A stretch of DNA of 64,000 nt from Siderastrea siderea (lineage: Eukaryota > Cnidaria > Anthozoa > Scleractinia > Rhizangiidae): assembly GCA_964030785.1 (NCBI GenBank), contig OZ034968.1, positions 29,930,186-29,994,185 of the forward strand, read 5' to 3'. The position numbers and the translations under genes were made by a program. Below the pieces are notes generated by a model. It was not told the origin of the DNA. It made no database searches and saw nothing but the letters and a program-made list of their open reading frames with translations. Below are positions 35,621 through 45,600 of this stretch, piece after piece (the first letter of the stretch is position 1; every line of letters begins with the position of its first letter).

Positions 35621-36434
35621 CTACGTAGAAAAACGCTTTTTAACTTGTTTTACGCTTACGCGGCTTTGCAAGTTTACTGGTACAGCGTTTGAAATTTCAT
35701 GAATGTTGAGCTTAGCTTGTCTGAAATTAAGTTGTCGCAATACTCAATATGTTTCTTCAAAACGTTTAGCTTTTGTTAGTTTTTCTGTCTTTTAAGCTGA
35801 ATGCATACGACGATGCGTGAATTGTATACAAATATAACCGAATCCTTCGCAGACAAAGCAAATTGAGAGATTGTGTAAAGGTGGCTTGTCTTGTAACGAA
35901 CCAGTTATCGACTAATTTCGTGAATCTGATTGGCTATGGAGGTGACTAATGTTCCAGAAACCGCCTTGACAGCGCGAACATGGAAAATTTGCTGAAAGCA
36001 AAAATTAAGCAAAGCCACTGAGTACGTAAGTTGAACATTCCGTCACGTCAACCGGTTATTCTTAATGATATGCAGGGAGTGCTCGCTCTCTCATGACTTT
36101 AATAGTTGGCTCGGGGATGGCCAACTAGCTATCAGCCGATAGAAATCTCCTGGTAGATTGATAAGATATACATATATACTGCTCACCCTATTCTCTTGCC
36201 TTTAATAGTTGACATGGGGCTGACCGTTTATCAGTCCACTGAACGTGTAGCTTACAGTTTAGATCACTGCTAGTAACTAAAAAAATGAATCAGAGAAGCA
36301 TAGGGATCACTGAGGGAGGGAGACGAATTTGGTGAAGGTTGCAAAATGGTTCATTTACAGCAGACATCTTAGATATTGTTGTGTTGTTAGGACCGACCTG
36401 AGTACTTGACGTGGCTAAAGTGGTCGCAGACCTT
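35621..36434. other. Intergenic, nothing recognised
   Basis: AT-rich DNA without family-like open frames. A pair of short related blocks near 36100 and 36200 (CTTTAATAGTTG) is the only structure noticed. Confidence 0.35.
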
Positions 36435-38042
36435 AGTGGGAAGTAGCAAGAAGCGACAGGCCTGCACAACTTCTAACAACGGAACACTTATATGATGTTG
36501 CCTCTTAATCAGCGCCTCTTGTAAATCCGTCAAACCTTGCTAAACCCGAAAAAACTCACGGGAGCATTGCGCCAGAACAAGAGATAAATCCGGTTCAAAT
36601 TCCCCACCCCGCTTCGAAGGCAACGTTCAAATTCCTCCCTTCCCGGGCACAATGCACAGTCAAATGCTCGGGGTATGCCGGGGGGAGGGGAGATGTTGAA
36701 CTTTCGAATTGATCGGCGCATAATATGTATGTGATTTTTAAGAAAGGATATGAACAGTGGCTGTTAAAAGATTTGTCGTTGCAATGACTGTCTTTGTTTT
36801 ATAAAGTGCCATTTTTTCGTTAAAACGTGTATGAGGGTTGGCACGGTTTGTTGACATTGTGTTCAGTCAAATGTGGAACAAATAGCCCCTTTCGAAACTG
36901 TCAGTTTCGTGTCCATGGAGCTTGATATGTTTCCTCCTTTTGTAAGCAAGTCTTTCGACCGCCGATTTGTACAGGCAAGACCATGGTTTCGACCCTCCAC
37001 ATGGGTCTCATCAGTTGCCGGGATTGCTTTTGTGAGTTGCTCGTTATAGGCAAGCTCATGTACATTGTGAGAATGACATGACATTCTGTTTGGCATACCT
37101 GTCTTGAGGCTACATTAGATAAATGTTTCCACTGATAGAAGTTGAGCAGGCCTGTCGCTCCTTGCTACTTCCCAAATATGAAAGAAGAAAAAAAAGGTCG
37201 AAAGACCGAGATATAGAACGCGTGGCTAACAAATAGTAACACTACCGCCCAAATATAAACACATGTGTTAGACAATTGCATATCAGCACTCAGTAAACAT
37301 CACAGAGGAGCGGAAGAGCAATTTGCACCACATTTAAAGCAACTACACTGCAGCTATGCAAAATAACGTACGCTTCAAATCAGATAACGGTCAACTCCTC
37401 ATTTCAACCTGACACATAATGATAAAATGTCAAATAACGCAACATATACAAACACGCGTAAGCTTCAAACTGATAAGTATCGAAAACCACATTTGGCTAC
37501 CTTTGATTGACCAATGGAAATCCTGAATTTCCGATCCACACAGTGAGTATAAATACACAACGGAAAGCCTTTGCCAACAGAATGTCTTGTCATTCTCACA
37601 AAGTACGTGAGCTTGCTTATAACGAACAACTCACAAAACCAATCCCGGCAACTGACGAGTCCATGTGGAGGGTCGAAACTATGGTCTTGCCTGTACAAAT
37701 CGGCAGTCGAAAGACTTGCTTACAAAAAGAGGAAACATATTTATTATTATCAAGCTTCATAGACACGAAACTGACAGTTTCGATAGGGGCTGATTGTTAC
37801 ACATTTGACTGAACACAATGTCAACAAACGGTGCCAAACCTCATACACGTTTTAATGAAAAAATGGCACTTTATAAAACAGACAGTCATTGCAACGACAC
37901 ATCTTTTAACAGCCACTGTTTATATCCTTTCTTAAAAATCACATACTTGTCAGTGCAAAAATATTAAGAGGCTACATTAGATAAATGTTTCTATTGTTAG
38001 AAGTCGTGCAGGCCTGTCGCTCCTTGCTACTTCCCACTACTA
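36435..38042. mobile_element. 1.6-kb compound inverted-repeat element
   Basis: The outer ends are inverted copies: TAGTGGGAAGTAGCAAG at 36436 and its reverse complement ending at 38041, continuing through GCGACAGGCCTGCAC. Inside, 36725-37099 and 37561-37950 are inverted copies of each other over about 380 bp (AGAAAGGATATxAACAGTGGC, AGTGCCATTTTTTCxTTAAAACGTG). A second copy of the right end lies at 37107-37175 in direct orientation. A target duplication was not identified. No protein was recognised; the element is non-autonomous or a foldback structure. Confidence 0.65.
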
Positions 38043-38425
38043 TTGACGAATAATCATTTTCAAGGGAGTGTAAGGTTCTGATCAAACCGCGGGAACGTGC
38101 ATGTTCTGTAGATCTTTGGATGTTAGCCGAGTGTTTACTTTTTCATCGAGCCCGAGTTTCTTTCATCTCTGGCGTTTGCCAGAAGCGCTGATCACGAAAA
38201 TCTTGACGAGCTGACGCGGCTTCCGTAAGAATATGAGCACTGAAACGAAAGAAATGAAGCAACAAGGATTTTATTTTTATTATTATTGTTTTAGTGACAG
38301 TTTGATCGACTGGCATGGGTAGATCGAGTATATACTGTCGTTTTAAAGTTCTATTTCTTAACAAATCAGTTACTAAAATATTCTTCCCCGGTGTTCTTGA
38401 TCTTTAATCAGCCAGGCAAAACAGC

Positions 38426-38754
38426 TTAAAAACCAAGCAAGTGCACGACGTTAGCTGCGGCAACAAGGAGAAGACCACTGGCTACAGGACCGGAGGCGGC
38501 GTTGCAGAAGTCTGATGAACAGCAGTGCACTTCACATTTGACATGAGGATGGTTGCAGACTGGGATGTCGGACGCCTCGCAGGTTTTGGCGCATCCCTTA
38601 ACATAAACTTCTTGCTTTATGCCAGAGGTAGTGTAAGCACTGGCTTTAACGCAGTGTTGGGATGTCAAGCACGTGACTCTGTACCGCTTACTATCACAGC
38701 CTTCATAGGAATGTGTGCTCGCTGGATGACAAGTGTAACATTGTCGGGGAAACA
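38426..38754 (-). CDS. Ly6/uPAR gene 3, LU-domain exon with GPI signal (intact)
   Basis: The acceptor TTTTCACTGCAG|TG joins the single G of exon 1 to make valine. The frame then reads FPRQCYTCHPASTHSYEGC, CLTSQHCVKAS, YVKGCAKTCEAS, PVCNHPHVKC, VHCCSSDFCNAA and a hydrophobic end ASGLLLVAAANVVHLLGF with the stop at 38426. This is a complete one-domain three-finger protein of about 127 residues, predicted to be secreted and GPI-anchored. NAA/SG before the tail is a plausible anchor site. An AATAAA-like signal lies on the minus strand near 38270. It is the reference copy for judging damage in genes 1 and 2. It is a cell-surface Ly6-like protein; nothing indicates a toxin role. Confidence 0.8.
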
Positions 38755-39640
38755 CTGCAGTGAAAAACAAAAAAGGGAAACCAGCGTTACAAAGGCTTAC
38801 AAGGCCTAGATTACTTGATTCTTTCACATACTGCCGTAAATATTAAAATTTTTTTCGGAATTGCAATTTTACGATAACATATTGTGTTCTAGGTTATTCT
38901 TTTCAAGAATAATTACAGGGAAGCATAATAAAGGCTGGTCAAGCATAATATGATTTGAAGCATAATTTGTAAATCTGGCTAGTCAGAGCACCGAGGCACA
39001 CAACTCACTTGAATTAGTGCAGTTAGACCTTGTTGTTCTTCGAGAAATACACATAAAACTCCACATTAGGTAATGAATGTATTGCAGATTTCTGATTAGC
39101 TTAAAAAGAAAGCACCAAGCAATGTTGCAAGAACAAATAGAATAGTCTAAGATGTCCCAAATCTCTTGCTCTCAGTTGAATAAATAACACTTAGTTGTGA
39201 TCAAGAAAGAAACAATTTAGCTGGCTTAAAGCGAAGGGAATGTAAAAAAAAAAACAAGTTTTACATTCCATACATTTCTGGTCGCTCTTCCATCACTATT
39301 TAATAATACCACTGTCGAGGCAGCAAAGTAGCCTATTAGAAGTACCTTTCTTATACGCAATCTGTGGTATTTGAGTTCTGTGAGTGTGTAAGCAAAAAAG
39401 TTTAAATACTGTGAATATAGACTAGTATGCTCTTGCGCAACTCTGACGGTAGACAATTTTGATGAAGGGGTTGACTACCATTTGACCAATAACGCCTATT
39501 TTGGAGAGAACAGCTTTATCTTGCCATAATAGAAAGAATTATTTCTATTTTCTTAGCTCAGACTGGAACCACGCGACACTATGGGTCTGAAAGAATATAT
39601 CCTTTGTGGCAAATAATTGGGCTAAAAAAAACACCCTTAC

Positions 39641-39695
39641 CCATTGGCAGAGAGACAAGGAACACAAACATCGCCAAGTACATCAAATTCGACAT
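39641..39695 (-). CDS. Ly6/uPAR gene 3, signal-peptide exon
   Basis: It encodes MSNLMYLAMFVFLVSLPM plus one base, then the donor G|GTAAGGGTG. The intron to 38755 is 886 bp. It has the same 55-base length and phase as in genes 1 and 2. Confidence 0.8.
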
Positions 39696-39789
39696 GTTTC
39701 CACTTTGTTTGACGAACGAAACTGTAGGCTCAGGTGTTGATCAGCTCGCTAGGACTCCAAATTTAACAAACTTCCTTTAACGAACAGTC

Positions 39790-39990
39790 TTATTTAGATA
39801 ATATATGGCAGATGTCAATTATGTCAGAATAATATTTTACTAAAGTAGTCAACAATATATGTCAAAACAAACTGCAATGTCACTGGTCAATGTCGGCAAT
39901 TGTGTTGCCCACTGTCAATCTTACTTTGTCGGTTACACTTTCTTAGGTTCCTAATATGGCAATGGCTACGCCCCCTGAGAAAAAGTCGTG
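39790..39990 (-). promoter_or_regulatory. Upstream block of Ly6 gene 3
   Basis: It starts with AGATAATATATGGCAGATGT (TATA-like), then GTCAGAATAATATTTTACT, CAATATATGTCAAAACAA, CTGCAATGTCACTGGTCAATG and GGCAATTGTGTTGCC. The same order of blocks stands upstream of genes 1 and 2. It lies about 95 bp upstream of the ATG. Confidence 0.5.
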
Positions 39991-40559
39991 ATATTTGTTT
40001 ATAGAGTTGTTTTGTACATGTCTACTTTAAACTAGAAAACATGAGAATGCTGCTGTGAAGTAAGGTACGTCGTCCATTGTCTAAGATAGCACGCAACTGC
40101 TAATTCTGCAGAAGTTGCGATTCTTTGTTAAAGGTTTTCAATTTTAATATACATATTACGTTTCTTGGCGACATCCTGCGTGCAAAACTTCACGTCTGTT
40201 TGTTTGTTCTTTTTTGGCTCGAGGGTAGATCTTTTCCAAGAAGAGACAACCTCTATTAAGCGCCACCTCTCAAACGGTCTTTTGTCGAGAATCCTACACT
40301 TCTCTGAAGGCGTCACACTGCACGAAAAAACGGATTTACAAGGATAGCAAAATCGCAGCAAATATGAAGTAAATACCATAAATGATTAAATTTGATCATA
40401 TTTGGTCAAATTCAAATGTCATGTTTGCACCACATTTGCATGAAAAGCAAATATGGTAAATACCGCGTTTACTCGATATTTATGCAACGTAGCAAATGTG
40501 AACAGGAAGTACACATTTGAGACGGATTTACTCCTACAGTAATTATGAAGTGAAGTTAA

Positions 40560-41320
40560 ATATTTGCTGCCCCAAAAGATGGATTTGCATAGGTGGCAAA
40601 TATGAACCAAATACCATGTTTGCTGTACTTTGATAATATTTGCACATCAGTCAAATTTTGTGTTTGGAGCACATTTGCAAGCAAAGCAAAGTTGGTAAAT
40701 ACCGCGTTTACTCGATAGTTACCTGGACAGCAAATATGAAGCAAATGCCATGTTTGCTTTACTTTGGTCATATCTGCACGTAAATCAAATGACGTCTTTG
40801 CACCACATTACAAACAAAGCAAAGATGGTAAATACCGCGTTTACTCGATAGTTACCTGGACAGCAAATATGAAGCAAATACCATGTTTGCTTTACTTTGG
40901 CCATATCTGCACGTACATCAAATGACGTCTTTGCACCACATTTACAAACAAAGCAAAGATGGTAAATACCGCGTTTACTCGATGTTTACATGGATAGCAA
41001 ATATGAAGCAAATGCCATGTTTGCTTTACTTTGGCCATATTTGCACGTACGTCAAATGACGTGTTTGCACCACTTTTACAAACAAAGCAAAGATGGTAAA
41101 TACCGCGTTTACTCGATGTTTACATGGATAGCAAATATGAAGCAAATACCATGTTTGCTTTACTTTGGCCATATCTGCACATAAATCAAATGACGTGTTT
41201 GCACCACATTTATAAACAAAGCAAAGATGGTAAATACCGCTTTTACTCGATGTTTACATGGATAGCAAATATGAAGGAAATGCCATGTTAATTTTTTCTT
41301 TGGTCATATTTGCACATGAA
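40560..41320 (+). repeat. 134-bp tandem repeat in the CACTA-like element
   Basis: The landmark AAATACCGCGTTTACTCGAT recurs near 40698, 40831, 40965, 41099 and, slightly changed, 41233, a spacing of 133-134 bp; a diverged unit lies at about 40460. Each unit carries GCAAATATGAAGCAAATxCC, ATGTTTGCTTTACTTTGG and TTTGCACCACxTTTA. Tandem arrays near CACTA termini may act as transposase-binding regions. Confidence 0.8.
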
Positions 41321-42159
41321 TCAAATCTCGTGTTTGGGCCACATTTCCCAGTGAAGCAAAGAAGGTGAATACAGGTCTTTGCTCCATATTTACATACCGT
41401 AGCAAACGTGATAAATTTGTACACATTTAAGACAAATTCACTCCAAAAGTAATTATGAAGCACGGTCAAATACAGTGTATATACTGCACGAAAAGATGGT
41501 TTTACCTGAATAGGAAATATGACAAAAATGCAAGGTTTGCTTTCCGTTGGTCACATTTGCTTGCTCTTTTAGGCAAACCTTAACAATAACCTCGACAACA
41601 ACTGTACTCTAAAGCATGTTCAGCAAAATGCCAATATTTATTCTTATTTCAGGGAGTGTTAGTCTTTTTTGAAGCAACAGTTAATTTAGCTGACCGTAGA
41701 GATAATTTTAAGGGCTAAATACATGTATTATCACCAAAGTTTTTGTATATCAACTAATGCACCCAAGTTCCCTATTTCAAGTACAGTTCTACTTGCAATT
41801 ATTAATTCAAATGTACAATATCAAATCAATTTTTGTGGTCACAAAACTAACAGCACACTATATAGTCCAGCAATATGGTGAGATAATTGTGCACATTTGG
41901 TTAAAAGCATAAAACTTGGCATACTTATAGTATAGCACAAACAGATTAATTTCAGCTATGGGCCCACCTCGATTTCTTCCAGGGGGGTGCAAATTCGCTA
42001 CCTACAGGGGAGGGGTAGGGCAAATAACTGAAAAATCGTTAAAATTTGTTTATACCTAGTCAAATCAGCTCTTATCTTACAAAATTACGTCTCTAATAGC
42101 TTTATTATATTTCAAGCTTGAAATGATGCTGATTTCTTCAGGGGGGGACACTTTGGGAT

Positions 42160-42181
42160 ACTCAGGGGGGAGGGGAGGGGA
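42160..42181 (+). other. G-quadruplex-prone tract in left arm of element C
   Basis: Runs of 6, 4 and 4 G (GGGGGGAGGGGAGGGG) follow another G-run about 20 bases upstream, and a second cluster lies at 41982-42019. The right arm carries the complementary C-rich copies at 47590-47630, so both strands can form such structures at the two ends. Confidence 0.5.
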
Positions 42182-42381
42182 AGTAAACTTGTTTGTAATA
42201 TCTCTAAACGTATAACAATGAGAGTTTTATAAATATTTTTATGTTGACAATATTAAGTGGTGTTTACTTATCCTTCCTGATGCTCGTAGCTCGCACATCT
42301 GAAGGTTAAATAAATATGTTATCATTAAAAGCAATCTTTATTGACAAATTCCTTATTGCATTACTGTGGTTACCTGGACAG

Positions 42382-42624
42382 TCAATCACGTTGGCAATCG
42401 CCACCACATTTGCAGAGAGCGGTGCATTGCATCTCTGCTTTTCTGCACTTGCAGTGTCCTTTGCAGCCCTTTTCCATGCGGCAACCACATCGCAGAAGTT
42501 CTCTACAGGCCTTAGATGCTTCTGGGAGGGTCATCCATAGTGGTTTCCACAACTGGTCTTCAGACATGGTCCATCCCCATTCAGAGGGAGAGGGGATGAC
42601 AGGACATGGGATATCACATTGTCC
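42382..42624 (-). CDS. Academ-like protein C, C-terminal eight-cysteine cluster
   Basis: In frame with the main ORF, just after its TGA stop, the translation continues through EWGWTMSEDQLWKPLWMT to CGCRMEKGCKGHCKC and QCTALCKCGGDC, ending at 42382. Cysteine spacing is C-x-C-x6-C-x3-C-x-C-x6-C-x3-C-x-C, an eight-cysteine zinc-binding pattern. Copy A reads GHCWG across the junction in one open frame, so the TGA stands where TGG is expected. The cluster is therefore part of the same protein, cut off by a single nonsense change (or recoded, which is less likely). Confidence 0.65.
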   Translation of the reverse strand, partial: GQCDIPCPVIPSPSEWGWTMSEDQLWKPLWMTLPEASKACRELLRCGCRMEKGCKGHCKCRKAEMQCTALCKCGGDCQRD

Positions 42625-45600
42625 TCAACAATGGCCGGCTTGGTAGGCTACTCTCTTTGTGTGAAGCTGCAAGGCATCTGATGTGGGAGGGATATTCTCA
42701 ATAGATCTTCCTTTCTGGGTAAATAGGACTTTACGGGCCTTATTTACGTTCTCGCATGTACTTGTTCGGTCGTACATCAAAACCACAAATCTCTCCAGCC
42801 TTGGCATCGCACTAACAATATCTTGCTCAGTTGGCGACTGACTCAAAGACAAAAATGCGATAGTGACTTCTTCATATGCCATCCATGTTTCCCAGGCTGT
42901 AGTTTTACCTCGACCAAGAAAGGCGGACGTCTGATCGCATCCAGTAAATGCATGGAAAACATGGAGAGTACTGGATTTCTGAGGACCAAGAGCTCGTACA
43001 ATGGAATGCACAGCAATGTATTTAAAATACTTGCCCACGCCAAATGCAATCCACAGTTCATCAAGATTCAGTCTGCTGAATACAGAAACGGCTATCACAA
43101 CAACATCAGTGTCTACTGTTCTTATCAGGACTTTTTTGAGTCCTTGTCTGGCACAGTCTGCTGCGTGCAAAAGAAGTCTCGTGTCAGCTTCTTCATGTGT
43201 ACAGGGGGAGATGTTGTCCGTTATCTGTGCAGATGAGGAAAGCACCAGACTGTCCTTTGTAACCAGCACACACTTCCCTTCATACTGGGCCAAACCTGTC
43301 TGCTCAGCGAGGTAGTGGAATAGCTCAACCTTGTTGGAATCTACTTTGAGGAACTGGGGCCAGTTCTTTGGAAGCTTGACACCAGGTTCTACCCTTTGTC
43401 GGATACCTGTCCCTCGCTTACTTCGAGTTGAGGCTTTCAAACTGTTGTCGACATAAATATCCCATATAATGTCAACTCTCTGAACACTTAGCAGCTGTGC
43501 TTCAATGTATGGCAAGTATGTTACATTTACATAATCTGTAAATGTCCTGGATTCCTTGCTTGGTTTTAGCATATTCACCAACGCTGCACCATCAATAAGT
43601 GTAGCATCTACTGTTGGGTGCCTTTGACATCCCGGAGATAGCTTCTCCAAGCACTTCATTAAATCAGATTTGACACCTAGTTTCAAATCTCCAAACTGAG
43701 AAATAGATGGTGGATACGCTTGGTTCTCGTGAGTAAAGAACTCGTCAAGATTTCCCTGTCGAACCTGGCAAGACACATACAACTGCGAAAATAGAGAGCA
43801 GTTTTGCTTTAGGGAAACCACTCCTTGTTTTTCTTTGGAAGGCGGCTTTTGTGGATTGCTGAACAAGGCCAACTTGTTGCGCTTTATGACATCCATTACT
43901 CCTTTTTCTTTCTTTATAAGGCGTTCCTCCACGAACGAATGAAATTGCTGCAAACCGACTTTCTCTATTTCTTTTACTGTTGTTATGACCTTTTCACTTG
44001 CAATTTCTTTGGTATCAAGAACCAGCAGGTCATTGCTTTCCTCTTTGAATGGGTTTCCCATGCCTTCTATAACCTCTATAAGCGCTTGAACTTGCCTCTT
44101 GAAGTTCGTCTGAACACTGCTCACTTGGTCATGATGACGCATATCTGGACCTTTGCTTTGGTTGGATTTGATAACATCAAGTTGGGCCTCAAATGTGACT
44201 GCAGCACGAGCAACTTCTGGCCCTGATACCATCCATCTTAATAGCTGCGACGAGTTCTCTGTCAAACCAACTGCTCCGCCATCTCCTTTGACTAGTTTGT
44301 TGTTTTGTTCATGAGCTTGATCAAGTGATATTCCAGAGAACACTCTCTGGGTCTTGTTGACGACGAAATGTCCTTGTTGAAACTTTCCTTCAACGTTTGG
44401 ATGGGATTCGCTCAATTTCACCATATCATGTATATGGATTGGTAGCCATCGGGCGTAGTGGAAATGGTCGAGCGCAAAATGCAATGGGACCAGTTGCTTC
44501 AAAGATTCTTGGTAGAGGTTAAAATTGCCTTCCCGCAACGACTGGACAAACATCAGAACTAGGAGCTCAAACTTAAGTGTCAAAGCCCAATACAAGAATT
44601 GAGGACTTTCTGATGACTTCAGGTGATGCCACTGCCAGAAGTCGAGTTGCTGATCCTCTTCAGTTAACGCTTGGGAGAACTCCAGGTATGCTCTATACAT
44701 AAGAACATAAAGGCTGCTTGCTGTAACTTCATGGGCATGCCATGTTCGTGATATATGTGACGCTTTTAGAAACGACTCTGCAGTGCCAGGTGATGCTATG
44801 TTGGCTTGAACTATTGCGCTAGTCCAGCCACTACCACCAAGCCAATCCCCCAAAGCTCGAAGAGTTGCTGCTTCAACGTGCAATCCTCCAAGTATGATAA
44901 TGAACTTCGATTCTCCATGGGTCTCAGGCCAGTGCCATTGGATTCTTTTGGCGATCGCATAGAGTGGTTGGTCGCATGCAATTACAGGAATCTGGCCTGG
45001 ATTTAACACTTGCACTGACTTGTTGACTATATTCATTGCATGGAGTATCATCGCGACTGAATGAGCTTCCTCTTGAAAAAGTGGCAACAATGAGTTGATA
45101 TCCGTCAACCTGATTGTATTCTGAGGGATTCTACTTGCATAGAATGCTGCCCATGACAAAGACATGATTTGAATTTCATCATTGCTTTCGTTCCCGTCTA
45201 GCTCATCTTTGACGTGATTCAGCCATTCGTACTGTGCTGTAATGTCGACAGTCTGCTCTTTAAACTGATCCAGAGAAACGCTGGTTTCAGGAAACGATGG
45301 CTCTTTTGCCCAAGGATCTACGGGGGGGACGCTTGAATAGTCCTGTGGAAGTGGTGTGATTGACTTGGTAGACTCAAATGCAATGGTTGGTGTGAATTCT
45401 CGCTCTTGGCCTGGATTATCAGGAGTCGGATGCTGAAAAAGTGAAATTCCTGTACCATGTAGCGATCCAGTAGCTGTAGTGGAACTGGGATTGTGATCGA
45501 TGTTGTCAAGTGCACTTGTGGTGAACAAACCAGTTCGGAGATTTATCGGACAGACTGCATTTTCCTCCTCAAATTGTGCACAAACTCTGTTTCCCATTGC

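Noticed and set aside
38426..38754. Three-finger protein as a venom toxin
   Set aside because: The hydrophobic C-terminal tail predicts a GPI-anchored surface protein of Ly6 type, so a secreted toxin is not indicated.
40560..41320. Regular array as a CRISPR locus
   Set aside because: The whole 134-bp unit is repeated without variable spacers, in a eukaryotic transposon context.
42622..42630. TGA as a selenocysteine codon
   Set aside because: The relative has Trp at this position and no SECIS-like structure was noticed; nonsense mutation is simpler.
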